Notes: generated from the letters alone by a model not told the origin. 64,000 nucleotides of DNA from Verrucomicrobiales bacterium (GCA_012960505.1 DUBC01000016.1:124001-188000); one strand, 5' to 3'. Positions 17,261 through 27,429 are shown, counted from the stretch's first letter. A program made the numbers and translations.

Positions 17261-19201
17261 ATGGCTGAGAATGTAAGAGAAGTTGCAGAACGAATACTTT
17301 TCTCTTCTTCTTTGAAGGATAAATTATTACTAGGCCCGTGCGAAGTTGAAGATAATCTTTGCGGTAAAGCTATCAAGACACCTCGATTTCCTGAGCGCCC
17401 AGAATCATTGACTATAGATGGTCGTGGAATTCGAGCCGATTTCCCTGGTTCTAATCGGATCGCTGATGAAAAAGAGCGTGGCATAATGATGCATTTTTTG
17501 GCAAACCATGAACTCTTGGCGGCTGAATTAATGGCGCTTGTTTTGCTGAAATTTCCTGACGCGCCCAAAGATTATCGTGCTGGCGTTTATGAAGCGATGC
17601 GAGAAGAGCAGATGCACACGCAGATGTATCTTAGACGTATGCGTGATTGTGGTATTTCTTTTGGAGAATTACCACTAAATGATTATTTCTGGCGCATCGT
17701 TTCTTCAATGGATACGATTATGGATTTTGTCGTTCGAATGAATCTTACCTTTGAGCAGGCCAATCTAGACTATTCAAAATATTATGCTGAACAGTTTAGA
17801 GTCATTGGAGATACTGGTACTGCTGCAGTATTAGACAAAATATATCAAGACGAGATTAATCATGTTGGTCATGGCCTCAAATGGTTGAGGCATTGGAAAA
17901 AGAAAGAGTATTCTGATTGGGAGGCATTTAGTAGGTCTTTGCACTTTCCATTATCACCTTCCAGAGCAAAGGGGGTGGTTCCATTTAATTCAGAGGGACG
18001 TCTTGAGGCAGGTTTTGATGAGGAATTTATTTCTCAGATGAAGGTTTCCGGTCAGTCGAGGGGAAGGACTCCTGTCGTGCATTGGTTCAACCCAAATGCG
18101 GAACTGCACTCTCTTGCCTCAGTGAATGAGACCGAGTTTCGTGCTAATCGATTCGAAAGAGCGATCGAGGAAGACTTGGAAATTCTGATGCTTGCCTGGA
18201 GTCGGAAAGATGATGTTGCGTTGTTCCGCAATGTTCCTTCAGTTGAACATTTAGAGAAACTACAAAGCATGGGGTTTGAATTGCCTGAAGTATTGCCTCG
18301 TCATGGTCTTGATAGTCGCAAGCTTGGAGGTTTACGGCCATGGGCCTGGTCAGTAGATGCATCCGATTTTTTAAAACCTTACGGGCAGGCGGTATCGGAT
18401 CGAGTGCCTTGGCAATGGAGAGAGCCAATTCCAGAGGCTTGGCTGTCTAAAGAAATTGGAGTCAGTCTTGAGCATAAGTTAGGTGTTCGAGATGAGGTAG
18501 GTGGATTTTGCAGAAATCTGAGTGAAGTAATGGATATTTTGAGAGGGAATACGATTCTCTTTAAATCTGCGTATGGCTGTTCTGGAAAAGGTCATATGGT
18601 TGCGGAATCGTTTTCTAAAGAGGTGCAAGTATGGGCTGAGAAGAAGATTCAGTTGCATGGATTTATTGTCGCTGAACCCTTGTTACATAGAGTTGAGGAT
18701 TTTTCAGTTTTGTATGAAATACAAAATGGCGAGATCGAATGTCTAGGAATGACTCAGCTTATTAATGATTCCAGGGGACAGTTCAGAGGGATAAGATTGG
18801 CTCCAAGATTTAGCAAGATGCTCAGTCCAGAGGTTTCAGAATTTTTGTTTAAGGAAGCTGATTTTATTTCTTGGTATAATGAAAGGATACCATCAGCCAT
18901 ATTAAATCTGTTACCAGGATATTGCGGTCCAGTCGGAGTCGATTCTCTGGTCTGGCGTGATGATGATGGAGGGCTGATGCTGAGGCATGTGGTAGAGCTA
19001 AATGTCCGGATGACAATGGGAAGAGTGGCACTAGAATTACAAAAAAAACTCAACCCTAATGGATGGGCTGATTTTAGTATTCAACGAAAGAAAAAATACA
19101 AAGGAGGAGGTGTTATTTTAAATGATCCTGATGAAGCAAAAGAATTCTTGGTTGTTTGGGAATCTTATCAAGGTGATTCAACAGCTCTTATCCGGAAGTA
19201 G
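17261..19201 (+). CDS. Fusion of ferritin-like (DUF455-type) di-iron domain and ATP-grasp-like domain
   Basis: 646 residues, not a standard named enzyme. Residues about 68-215 form a four-helix ferritin-like domain with a complete predicted di-iron ligand set: E84 (ANHELLAAE), E116 and H119 (EQMH), E165 (TFEQANLDY), E198 and H201 (EINH). Residues about 270-640 look like an ATP-grasp ligase: K435 in LFKSAYGCSGKG with a glycine-rich loop, E472 in VAEPLL, and the metal-binding E579 and N581 in VELNVRMTMGR. The combination suggests oxidation or hydroxylation of a substrate and ATP-driven amide or ester formation by one chain. It is coupled to the preceding methyltransferase. The last 34 bp overlap the 3' end of the convergent CotH gene. 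Domain identities come from motifs; the pathway is unknown. Confidence 0.75.
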   Translation: MAENVREVAERILFSSSLKDKLLLGPCEVEDNLCGKAIKTPRFPERPESLTIDGRGIRADFPGSNRIADEKERGIMMHFLANHELLAAELMALVLLKFPDAPKDYRAGVYEAMREEQMHTQMYLRRMRDCGISFGELPLNDYFWRIVSSMDTIMDFVVRMNLTFEQANLDYSKYYAEQFRVIGDTGTAAVLDKIYQDEINHVGHGLKWLRHWKKKEYSDWEAFSRSLHFPLSPSRAKGVVPFNSEGRLEAGFDEEFISQMKVSGQSRGRTPVVHWFNPNAELHSLASVNETEFRANRFERAIEEDLEILMLAWSRKDDVALFRNVPSVEHLEKLQSMGFELPEVLPRHGLDSRKLGGLRPWAWSVDASDFLKPYGQAVSDRVPWQWREPIPEAWLSKEIGVSLEHKLGVRDEVGGFCRNLSEVMDILRGNTILFKSAYGCSGKGHMVAESFSKEVQVWAEKKIQLHGFIVAEPLLHRVEDFSVLYEIQNGEIECLGMTQLINDSRGQFRGIRLAPRFSKMLSPEVSEFLFKEADFISWYNERIPSAILNLLPGYCGPVGVDSLVWRDDDGGLMLRHVVELNVRMTMGRVALELQKKLNPNGWADFSIQRKKKYKGGGVILNDPDEAKEFLVVWESYQGDSTALIRK

Positions 19202-22200
19202 ATTTTTCTAGAAGTTAATGAATCGGATGTTGAATACGTTATATTGACAGTCCCGTCCCCGTTGTCTGATTCTTTCTTTAAGATTAATTGCTCATCGGAC
19301 GTGATCCAATTCACTAGGTCAGTCGAACTTTCAATAATGATTTCGTAACCGGTAATATTTTTCAAACGCTTAATTTTGAGTTCGAACTTGCCAGTCTCAT
19401 CGGTTCGTTCTTGTCTCATAAATTCCTCAAATATTCTTGATTCAGGTTTTCTTGGATCACTACCAAGTAGGTACTCAAGTATGTTTGCAATACCATCCGC
19501 ATCCGCGTCTGCGAGGGGCCCCGATATTGTATTGTTGCTAATTTCTTCAGGACTAAAAAACAGCTCTCTCCAGTCGGAATCATCATTATTTGTTATTCCT
19601 GGGGAAGGGGCCGCAGCTTTCCAGCTTGTTGGATCTCCGGCATACTTGATAGGATCTGTCCTATGTAATGAGCTTCCTTGACCATCTGCAGAAGCTGGCC
19701 ATGAGCCTTGATCCGAGTATTCAGCGATATCAATAGACACTTTCAGATCAGGTTCACCATTTATTACGGAATTTTCTGGAATTCTTATTCTAATTCGTTC
19801 ACCTCCATTATCCAAGGAGCCAACGAAGGGGCCATAAATTACTACCTTTTCTGGGACACTGTAATTATTACGGAAAGTGGCAGGATCTTCTTTAACGACG
19901 AGTAAAATATGTTCAGGATCCAGAGTAGAATCTGGAACATCAAACTGATAGTCTATTCCGCTAATCTCTGTGCCTTGAAGGTTAAATGATGAGGATCCTA
20001 TGTTCTTAATTTCGATGTATTCTGTATTATTATTTTCAGGGTGATACATTAATTCAGTGATTATAAGAGGACCTGATACAGGATCGGAATTTGCAGATCC
20101 AAATGTTTGAGTCGACATCGGTTCGTAGCGAATCTTTCCATCAGATGTTATGTGTCTGCCCAGAGAGGATCCAGACGCAGAGTCTCCGAACTTGAATCCG
20201 TCAACGTAACCTAGCCTTTGATCGTTTAAATTGTTTGCAATTAGAAAGACCTCTTCGCCGAATGAATCTAACGCAAAATTTTCGAAATCATTTTCAGTGA
20301 AAACCGAATAACTATTCTCAGATAGTTCAGTTCCATCAGGCATCTTAAATTTAAGCTGATCTCGAAGGTTATCCGTGAGTAGCCATCCTGAGATGTTAAC
20401 TGAAAAAGGATTAGGATTGTATAATTCTATCGTGTCCACTTGGGGTAGCACTGAATTACTTAACACTTCGTTAATGAAAATATTTGGCAGTTCAAATTCA
20501 GTTGGTTCATTGATACCAGGGGAACCAAGAAGGGTCCTGCTTTGGCGCCATTCATCAATTCCTAGGACAAGCGAATACCCTTCATTTGCAATGTTGTCAG
20601 GATAGGAAATTGTCTGGATTATTTCTCCGCTGGCCGCGATCAGTTGTATGTCCTCGCCCCCGTTATTAAGTGCTCCAGAGAATTCCCCTGCTATTGAATA
20701 GCTTCTGTTAGTGCCATAAATTTTTTCAAATTCTTTAAGGTTTCCGACGATGACCGTGCTTTGTTTGGGTTCGAGGGTTAATCCAGGTAAAGTGAATTCG
20801 ATGCCTTTATTAAAGTTTACATCGGTAAGAGATATGGGATTTGGTGAAGTGTTTTGCAGTTCAATCCATTCGAAATCACTGTTATTTGTTTTTGGCCCTG
20901 CGAACTCATAGGGGTCATACATAATCTCTGTAATCACAAGATTAGAGGCTGAGGCTGGATCCTCATTGACTAGATATTCGACTTTCATGGGCGCGCTCCA
21001 GCCAGTGCCTACTGGGGTCTGTCCTGAACTGGTAGAGTTTCCACCATCACTGTCAAAGACCCGGGCGAAGATTCGTGCTGTTTTTTGAAGAGTGATTGGT
21101 TCAGTATACTTGAAACCGTTAGTGCCTCCTTCTCCAGCCCCTTCGTCAAATCCAGTGATCAGCTTAGCTTGATTTAGAAAGTCACTACTTGAAGTGCTTT
21201 CGTTCAGTGCGTGAATGGCGAGTAGATTTTGGCCTGATTTGAGCTGGTTGATAAAATTGCTGGTGTCGAACTTTTGAAATAGAGTGGCCGATCCGTCATC
21301 ATGTGTTTGAGTGGCTGATGAATTCCAAGTTAGATTTCCAGGTGCCTGCGCAGATGCGATTCGTGTTCCATTCAGGTAAGCAACGAATCCATCATCGTAT
21401 CGCATTTGAAGGATCATGTAGTTCCACTTTTCAATATCTGTTTGAGTTAGATTGAATTTAATTCTGATATAGCAAGAAGTTCTTCCACTCATTTCATCGT
21501 CAACGTCTATGCTGATGTATGGATCATAACCATTGCTCCTTTCATAACCCACGCCGTTCGTTCCTTGCATCCAGGATCCGTCATTGAAGTTTAAGTCCCT
21601 GTACCAGGATGAACTAATGTTGGAGGTTGGTACCAATGCTCGGGCAGCGATATCTTCATCGATAATGGTAGTTCCATTTAATGGTCCTGATTGATCAGGT
21701 GGTCTAGGATCGCTTCCATCAAGGGTATAATAAATGTTCTGATTCCCCGCTAGATTTGCGTTCAGTGTAATTTTTGTACCTGGTGGATAAGATCCTGCCG
21801 ATTTATTTGTTGTTGGCCTTGGTGCAAATTGTCTGTCCATCCAATCGAGACGAGTTTCTAACCAGTCCTTGAGATGATTAACTTCTCCCTGATAGCTGCC
21901 GAAACGGGGCTGATCTGACCATCTTTGGAAATTTCTTGCCTGAGCTTCATTGAGCTCAGTTGCCATACGATCGATGATCGAATGTACGTTTGATGTTGCA
22001 AATTCACCTTCGCGAAGTTCGAAGTAGCGATCGATGTAAACTTGCCAGAAATTTTCGTTATCAAATAGAGATCCCCACCATGGGAAAGTGAAATAGGACG
22101 TTCCTCCGGACCATGTTGAAGGATTATTATCGCGTCCGTCCGTTGATTCCATTGATCGGTCGAAGTCCCATATTGGGCCATACTCAATTTTTTCATTTCG

Positions 22201-24375
22201 TTTTTTATGAAAGAAAGTTGAGAGTCTTAGCGCATCTGCATTAAGTGTTAAAACATTTAGTAAATGATGATCTACCCAGGAAAGGGTATTAATGTAGTCT
22301 CCGAATTTATCAGTGCTAAGAGCAGAGCTCATCTCGTTTATGTATTCCCGGGCCCAGTTTGACTGATCGGAGCTAACATTATCTTCTTTAGGATATACCC
22401 ATCCCAGTGTTTGTCCGCCCGCTCGTAAACCAGAATCACCCGGATCAAGGCGGTCGACTTTGAGAATGTATCCTCCCGTAATTTCAGGTTCCTCAGATAC
22501 ATTTTCAGTAAGTCTTTCGACATCGACACGTTCTTTGTCACGCGAGATCTTTTCCATGAACGTATAGACCCCATCATAATCATTGCTATAACTTAGATTT
22601 CCACCGTTATCATCTTTGAAAAGTTCTACGAATTTTGTTCTTACCGCATATCTTCCGACCTGATTACTGAGTTCATAAATAAATGCATTTCTCATTAGAC
22701 TGCGATCGTACACTGATCGTGCATTTAGAATGAAATCTGATTCTTCCGGGAACCCCAGTGGGGAGATGTTTTTGTTTCGGTTTAATTCGTTCCATGCCTC
22801 AATGGAGAATGCTTTTTTACTAAATCCTGTAGATGATGATCCTCTTACTTTCCATCCTCCTCGTGTACCGATTGAGTAGGGTCCGTTGAGTCGTGTTCTC
22901 TCTGTTTGTGGATCAGGTTCAAAGAATGCAAAGAAAGTAAAGGTTTTACCATTAGCTGCTGTAGTGCCACCATTTGAGAACCGTTCCATAATAATTATCG
23001 GAAGGTCAGAACTGAAGTTTTGGGCGTCTGTTGAGAGTCTTATATAACCAGACTCTGATACTGGTCCTGCTATCAAGCCCTCCTCGAAGGAGCGGGCACG
23101 CAATAGTGTTGAACTCTCGAGGGTGATAGTGTTGTCCGTGTAAAGAGGTGATACTTCTGTCGGTAATGAACCGTTAGTTGTGTATCGGATTTGTGCTTGA
23201 GGTGATGTTGTGGATAAACTTAAAGTTAAGTTTCCGATGAAACCCCGGCCAGGTTGAGAAATCAAAACCGGTCCGGAAGGTAAACCCGAGTCGGATCCAT
23301 TATTTTTTCCAGGGCTTGGAATTTGAAAATATCCTAATTCAGGTGGTTTTGGTTCAGCTCCTTCATCAGGTTTTATGATGAATTGAGCCTCGAGGCGAGG
23401 AAGGGCTAGTAGGTCAGAACTCCTAGCGTCACCGTTCATTACATGAATTGCTAATACATTGTTACCTGTCCGGACAATCTCTGAAGCTTGCGTGGACAGG
23501 TCCGTATCAACGAACGAGATTGCCTGGCTGTCAGGATGATCAGTGCTAGCGTCTGAGTTCCAGGCAGGTGATCCAGGCTTATTTCCTGAAGCGATTTCTG
23601 TGCCGTTGATATATGCAATAAATCCATCGTCGTATTTCATTCGGAAAGTAAGACTGAAAAGTCCTTTCAATGAATCGATTGAAAAAGGAATTCGTATATA
23701 CGCAGTAGAGTTCGTGTCATAAGTTTGCCCTTCAATATCACCGCCAGCACCTATCAGATTTTCATATCCGCTCGAGCGCTCATATCCAATTCCTGTCGTG
23801 GCATCGGACCAGGTTTCATCATTGTAATTAAAAGAGTGCCAAGTAGTTCCGATGTCATTGGTGGGCACTAATAATTTACAAGCATCTCCTTCCCTAACTA
23901 GTGTAGTTGAAAAGCTTTCCCCGTCTGCTTTTATGCCATATGAGAAATCTTCGAATTGGACTGGGAATTCAGATAATTCAGAAACGACGGTTTTTCCATC
24001 AGGGTCCACGAGGCCAAGGTATCCTCCAGATTTTGAAATTTTAAAGTTTGTGTGGAGCTCACCATTGTCACGGTCCTTGCCAGATGCGAACACGATTAAA
24101 TATCCATCAACAGCTAGTGAGACCTTTGAAAATGTCCACTTTTTCAGATTATCCGGGTCATTTGTAAGGAAGTATCCTTCAAGATCAACGGTGTCTTGGT
24201 GTGGATTGTAAATTTCGATCCAATCCGATGATTGCCCATCCTCATCGTAAAGTGTTGAATTATTTAAGGCGACGAATTCATTAATAATTGGAGCTGATAA
24301 GGCTCTAGAAATTAAAAATAAAATTGAACAGCATATCAAGATTATCGATCGATAACACTTGGGGGAATGATTCAT
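19168..24375 (-). CDS. Giant secreted lamin-tail/CotH-type protein
   Basis: 1735 residues with an N-terminal signal peptide (SIILICCSILFLISRALS). By eye the order is: lamin-tail domain 29-140 (INEFVALNNS, DWIEIYNPH); jelly-roll module 165-335; chitobiase-like fold 370-445 (IRYTTNGSLPT); CotH kinase-like domain about 455-850 with GGYILKVDR and the metal motif GPIWDFDRS (733-741); chitobiase-like domain from 855 (IYYTLDGSDPRPP), interrupted by a second jelly-roll copy (910-1085) and resumed at YTEPITLQKTARIFARVFD; three further lamin-tail domains (about 1147-1270, 1300-1400, 1438-1545); and a C-terminal segment with DADADGIANILEYLLGSDP. Such proteins are exported adhesins or polysaccharide-associated proteins in PVC bacteria, and the CotH domain might phosphorylate partner proteins. 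The 3' end overlaps the convergent gene. Confidence 0.88.
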   Translation of the reverse strand: MNHSPKCYRSIILICCSILFLISRALSAPIINEFVALNNSTLYDEDGQSSDWIEIYNPHQDTVDLEGYFLTNDPDNLKKWTFSKVSLAVDGYLIVFASGKDRDNGELHTNFKISKSGGYLGLVDPDGKTVVSELSEFPVQFEDFSYGIKADGESFSTTLVREGDACKLLVPTNDIGTTWHSFNYNDETWSDATTGIGYERSSGYENLIGAGGDIEGQTYDTNSTAYIRIPFSIDSLKGLFSLTFRMKYDDGFIAYINGTEIASGNKPGSPAWNSDASTDHPDSQAISFVDTDLSTQASEIVRTGNNVLAIHVMNGDARSSDLLALPRLEAQFIIKPDEGAEPKPPELGYFQIPSPGKNNGSDSGLPSGPVLISQPGRGFIGNLTLSLSTTSPQAQIRYTTNGSLPTEVSPLYTDNTITLESSTLLRARSFEEGLIAGPVSESGYIRLSTDAQNFSSDLPIIIMERFSNGGTTAANGKTFTFFAFFEPDPQTERTRLNGPYSIGTRGGWKVRGSSSTGFSKKAFSIEAWNELNRNKNISPLGFPEESDFILNARSVYDRSLMRNAFIYELSNQVGRYAVRTKFVELFKDDNGGNLSYSNDYDGVYTFMEKISRDKERVDVERLTENVSEEPEITGGYILKVDRLDPGDSGLRAGGQTLGWVYPKEDNVSSDQSNWAREYINEMSSALSTDKFGDYINTLSWVDHHLLNVLTLNADALRLSTFFHKKRNEKIEYGPIWDFDRSMESTDGRDNNPSTWSGGTSYFTFPWWGSLFDNENFWQVYIDRYFELREGEFATSNVHSIIDRMATELNEAQARNFQRWSDQPRFGSYQGEVNHLKDWLETRLDWMDRQFAPRPTTNKSAGSYPPGTKITLNANLAGNQNIYYTLDGSDPRPPDQSGPLNGTTIIDEDIAARALVPTSNISSSWYRDLNFNDGSWMQGTNGVGYERSNGYDPYISIDVDDEMSGRTSCYIRIKFNLTQTDIEKWNYMILQMRYDDGFVAYLNGTRIASAQAPGNLTWNSSATQTHDDGSATLFQKFDTSNFINQLKSGQNLLAIHALNESTSSSDFLNQAKLITGFDEGAGEGGTNGFKYTEPITLQKTARIFARVFDSDGGNSTSSGQTPVGTGWSAPMKVEYLVNEDPASASNLVITEIMYDPYEFAGPKTNNSDFEWIELQNTSPNPISLTDVNFNKGIEFTLPGLTLEPKQSTVIVGNLKEFEKIYGTNRSYSIAGEFSGALNNGGEDIQLIAASGEIIQTISYPDNIANEGYSLVLGIDEWRQSRTLLGSPGINEPTEFELPNIFINEVLSNSVLPQVDTIELYNPNPFSVNISGWLLTDNLRDQLKFKMPDGTELSENSYSVFTENDFENFALDSFGEEVFLIANNLNDQRLGYVDGFKFGDSASGSSLGRHITSDGKIRYEPMSTQTFGSANSDPVSGPLIITELMYHPENNNTEYIEIKNIGSSSFNLQGTEISGIDYQFDVPDSTLDPEHILLVVKEDPATFRNNYSVPEKVVIYGPFVGSLDNGGERIRIRIPENSVINGEPDLKVSIDIAEYSDQGSWPASADGQGSSLHRTDPIKYAGDPTSWKAAAPSPGITNNDDSDWRELFFSPEEISNNTISGPLADADADGIANILEYLLGSDPRKPESRIFEEFMRQERTDETGKFELKIKRLKNITGYEIIIESSTDLVNWITSDEQLILKKESDNGDGTVNITYSTSDSLTSRKIYFRIRAVESP

Positions 24376-24473
24376 AGGGGACTACAGTATAGTCCATAAA
24401 AATAATAAGCCGAATAAAATAATTTTAAGAGAGATTCTCAATAATTTGAAACAATATTAGGCCGATACCCTAT

Positions 24474-25943
24474 TTAAATTTCAGGAATCTTCTCGTTCCT
24501 TTTGATGGGTTTGCCTTCCCAAATAACAGATCCAGATTCTTTGTCATAAGTGAGCACGCGGTGCTTACTTCCTGGTGCTGGTTTCTGATTATCTTTTGGT
24601 ATCCACTTGCGGTGATTTTCCATTATTTTCCGATATTCGGCGCTGCTTGCAAGATTAGTCCATTCGTTAGGGTCCTTTATCATGTCATAAAGCTCCTCAC
24701 TCCCATCAGCGTATAAGATATAACGCCATTTCTCTGACCTGACTCCGTTATTATCGTGATTGTGACATGTGATTGCCGGGCGGGCGCGATTTGTTGAAGC
24801 GTCTTTGAGTTGAGGCATTAGGCTAATGCCCTCTAAACCTTTCTTGTATGGGAGTCCGCAAAGTTCATTAAGTGATGGGTAAATGTCTAGTAGCTCCGCG
24901 GGTTGGGTGCAGCGTCCTTTGCTTATTCCGGGGCCGGCGAAGATGAGTGGAACACGGGTCCCATCATCCCAGAGTGTATTTTTTCCAGTGATTTCTTTTT
25001 CTCCAATGTGCCAACCATGGTCGGACCATAGAACAACAATTGTATTTTTGGTTAATTCATTTTGGTCTAAAGCTTCCAGAACTCGTCCCACCTGGGCATC
25101 GACAAAACTTGTGCATGCCAGATATGATCGGGTTAAATTTTTCCACTCATTGTGTTCTTCTAAGAATTTGAGGCGGACCTCGGGAAGTCTCCAATGCAAA
25201 TACCAGGAAAATCGAGGCGTATCTTTCCTGTCATTGCGTTTAATTTGCGGAAGTTTTAAAGTGCTTTCAGGGTAAATATCAAACCATTTCTGGGTTGCGA
25301 AACAAGGGACGTGCGGCAAGAAGAATCCTACCGAAAGAAAGAAAGGTTCATTGGGCTTAGCATTAATTTGTTCTATTGCCCAATTAGCTATTTTGTAATC
25401 TCCCTTGTCTTCGTCCCTGTGCGGGAAAGTTCCCCAATCAACTAAACGGTGAGACTGAGGAGTCTTTTTAACTAATCTTTTTTCTGGAAAAGGTGCCGCG
25501 GTTGCTCCTGGACCAAGAACATCGAACTCCTTATCTTTTTTTGGATTTCTTCCATATCTACCATGATAAATTTTTCCTGCTGACATCGTTTTATATCCAT
25601 GTGATTTCAGATGTTGCGGTAGAGTTACCAGATCTTTCAAATTAGGAACATCACGGAACCATGGAGATAGCCCGTAAATTCCAGTCGTAGTTGGACGTAG
25701 CCCTGTCATTAGACTCGTCCGTGATGGATTACATAATGGTGATTGGCAGTGCGCATTTAGGAAAACAGTTCCTCTTGCTGCAAGTTTATCTATGTTCGGG
25801 GTCTGGATTTGTGGATGGCCTCCCAGGCAACCGATCCAGTCATTTTGATCGTCGATTGCAATAAAAAGAACATTGGGTTTGGCCTTGGAGATTGCAACGG
25901 AAAACAGGATAGAGAGAAAGAGAAATAATACCTTGGGAATCAT
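24474..25943 (-). CDS. Secreted sulfatase, iduronate-2-sulfatase-like
   Basis: 489 residues with a signal peptide (MIPKVLFLFLSILFSVAISK). Metal ligands D31 and D32 are in FIAIDDQND. The formylglycine motif is C71-N-P-S-R75, followed by TSLMTGLRP; C71 must be oxidised to formylglycine. The C-terminal half carries KNTIVVLWSDHGWHIGEK, typical of the S1_7-like iduronate-2-sulfatase group. It hydrolyses sulfate esters, probably on algal polysaccharides or glycosaminoglycans. It lies downstream of, and in the same direction as, the CotH gene with a 98-bp gap. No maturase is adjacent. Confidence 0.94.
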   Translation of the reverse strand: MIPKVLFLFLSILFSVAISKAKPNVLFIAIDDQNDWIGCLGGHPQIQTPNIDKLAARGTVFLNAHCQSPLCNPSRTSLMTGLRPTTTGIYGLSPWFRDVPNLKDLVTLPQHLKSHGYKTMSAGKIYHGRYGRNPKKDKEFDVLGPGATAAPFPEKRLVKKTPQSHRLVDWGTFPHRDEDKGDYKIANWAIEQINAKPNEPFFLSVGFFLPHVPCFATQKWFDIYPESTLKLPQIKRNDRKDTPRFSWYLHWRLPEVRLKFLEEHNEWKNLTRSYLACTSFVDAQVGRVLEALDQNELTKNTIVVLWSDHGWHIGEKEITGKNTLWDDGTRVPLIFAGPGISKGRCTQPAELLDIYPSLNELCGLPYKKGLEGISLMPQLKDASTNRARPAITCHNHDNNGVRSEKWRYILYADGSEELYDMIKDPNEWTNLASSAEYRKIMENHRKWIPKDNQKPAPGSKHRVLTYDKESGSVIWEGKPIKRNEKIPEI

Positions 25944-26127
25944 GTGAATTTAAATATTAGGTGCTGATTATATAAAGTTTAACAGTTCTGGAAAACTTAT
26001 GAATGAAGAGATATTTATAGTAGGCTTAATCTTACTTTTTGTTAGTTCTCAATAGACCTTTATTTAGCAGGCTGTAATACTTGTATTTCAGGTCTTACTA
26101 TTTAACACGCAAAAATTATCTATACTA

Positions 26128-27429
26128 ATGTCTTTTCCTCAAAATGATTTTCAAGACAAGCACAGAGTCGTGATTGTTGGGGGGGGAGTCATCGGGCTTT
26201 GTGTTGCTTATTATGCATTGAAAGCTGGTAAAAAAGTTGTTCTTTTGGAAAGAGAGCCTGAAGAAGGGGATAATTGTTCTATAGAGAATGCCGGAATGAT
26301 TGTACCAAGTCATTTTGTTCCTCTTGCTGCGCCTGGAATGATAGCTTTGGGGCTTCGATGGATGTTGAGTTCTGAAAGTCCTTTTTCGATTCGTTTAAGA
26401 CCTAGCAGAAAATTAATGCGTTGGCTGTATCTGTTTTGGCGTTCAGCAAATAAAAATCACGTTATTAATAACCGTGAGCTTTTGCGTGATTTGAATTTGA
26501 AGAGCCGCGAGCTCTTTGTTGAACTGGCAGAGGACGGTTCTTATGAATTAGTTAAGAGGGGACTATTAATGCTCTGCAAGCGGTCTAATTCACTTGAAGA
26601 AGAATCACGTCTGGCATTGGATGCTAATGATCTTGGTCTTGAAGCAGAAGTATGTGATTCGAGAAGATTAGCTGAGATTGATCCAGACATTGAAATGGAC
26701 GTAGAAGGAGGGGTTTGGTTTAAACAGGATTGTCATTTAGACCCTAGTATCTTTTTAAATCAGCTGAGGAAAAAGATTCTTGGAATGGGAGGAGAAATAC
26801 ATTATCAAGTCTGTGCCGATGGTATTGTTATAGAGAATGGTAAAGCCAAAGCCTTGCGTTGTATTAATTTAGGAGGAAGTGAATTCTTAAATGATAATAT
26901 CGAAGCTGATCAATTTGTCATTGCGGGAGGAGCATGGTCATCATCTCTGGCCCGTGATTTGGGACTAGATCTTCCGATTCTGGCCGGTAAGGGTTATTCA
27001 ATGACCGTGCCAGAACCTGTGCAATTACCACGCGTCTGTTCTATTCTCAATGAGGCTCGTGTTGCAGTGACTCCGATGGGTGATTCTTTGCGCTTTGCAG
27101 GGACTATGGAATTAGGTGATAATGATTTATCAATAAATGCTTCCCGCGTTAAGGGTATTTTAAAGTCAGTTCCTCAATACTTTCCTCAGTTCAAAGTTGA
27201 CCATTTTAATGGGATCAAGAGATGGTCTGGTCTCAGGCCCTGCTCGCCTGATGGTCTACCCTACATTGGACCTGCCGGCTCAGGTGCGGATGGTGTTTTT
27301 ATTGCAGCTGGCCACGCAATGATGGGTCTGAGTCTTGGTCCGATAACTGGTCAAATTATGGCAAATATCCTTTGCAATGAACATAACGAATTACCATTAG
27401 ATGCGTTGTTTCCAGGGCGCTTTGCTTAA
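26128..27429 (+). CDS. FAD-dependent D-amino-acid dehydrogenase (DadA-like), probable D-hydroxyproline dehydrogenase
   Basis: 433 residues. The FAD-binding GxGxxG is in VVIVGGGVIGLCVAYYAL near 14, followed by VVLLERE. C-terminal DAO-fold signatures are WSGLRPCSPDGLPYIG (about 371-386) and GHAMMGLSLGPITGQ (about 400-414). DadA-like proteins oxidise D-amino acids to imino acids and pass electrons to the respiratory chain. The immediately following epimerase gene makes cis-4-hydroxy-D-proline a likely substrate. The gap to the downstream frame is short and on the same strand, so an operon is likely. The assignment depends mainly on this context. Confidence 0.85.
   Translation: MSFPQNDFQDKHRVVIVGGGVIGLCVAYYALKAGKKVVLLEREPEEGDNCSIENAGMIVPSHFVPLAAPGMIALGLRWMLSSESPFSIRLRPSRKLMRWLYLFWRSANKNHVINNRELLRDLNLKSRELFVELAEDGSYELVKRGLLMLCKRSNSLEEESRLALDANDLGLEAEVCDSRRLAEIDPDIEMDVEGGVWFKQDCHLDPSIFLNQLRKKILGMGGEIHYQVCADGIVIENGKAKALRCINLGGSEFLNDNIEADQFVIAGGAWSSSLARDLGLDLPILAGKGYSMTVPEPVQLPRVCSILNEARVAVTPMGDSLRFAGTMELGDNDLSINASRVKGILKSVPQYFPQFKVDHFNGIKRWSGLRPCSPDGLPYIGPAGSGADGVFIAAGHAMMGLSLGPITGQIMANILCNEHNELPLDALFPGRFA

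Noticed and set aside
17149-17568. 139-codon minus-strand frame across the methyltransferase/fusion-gene junction
   Set aside because: Shadow of two confidently coding genes on the plus strand, with no family features.
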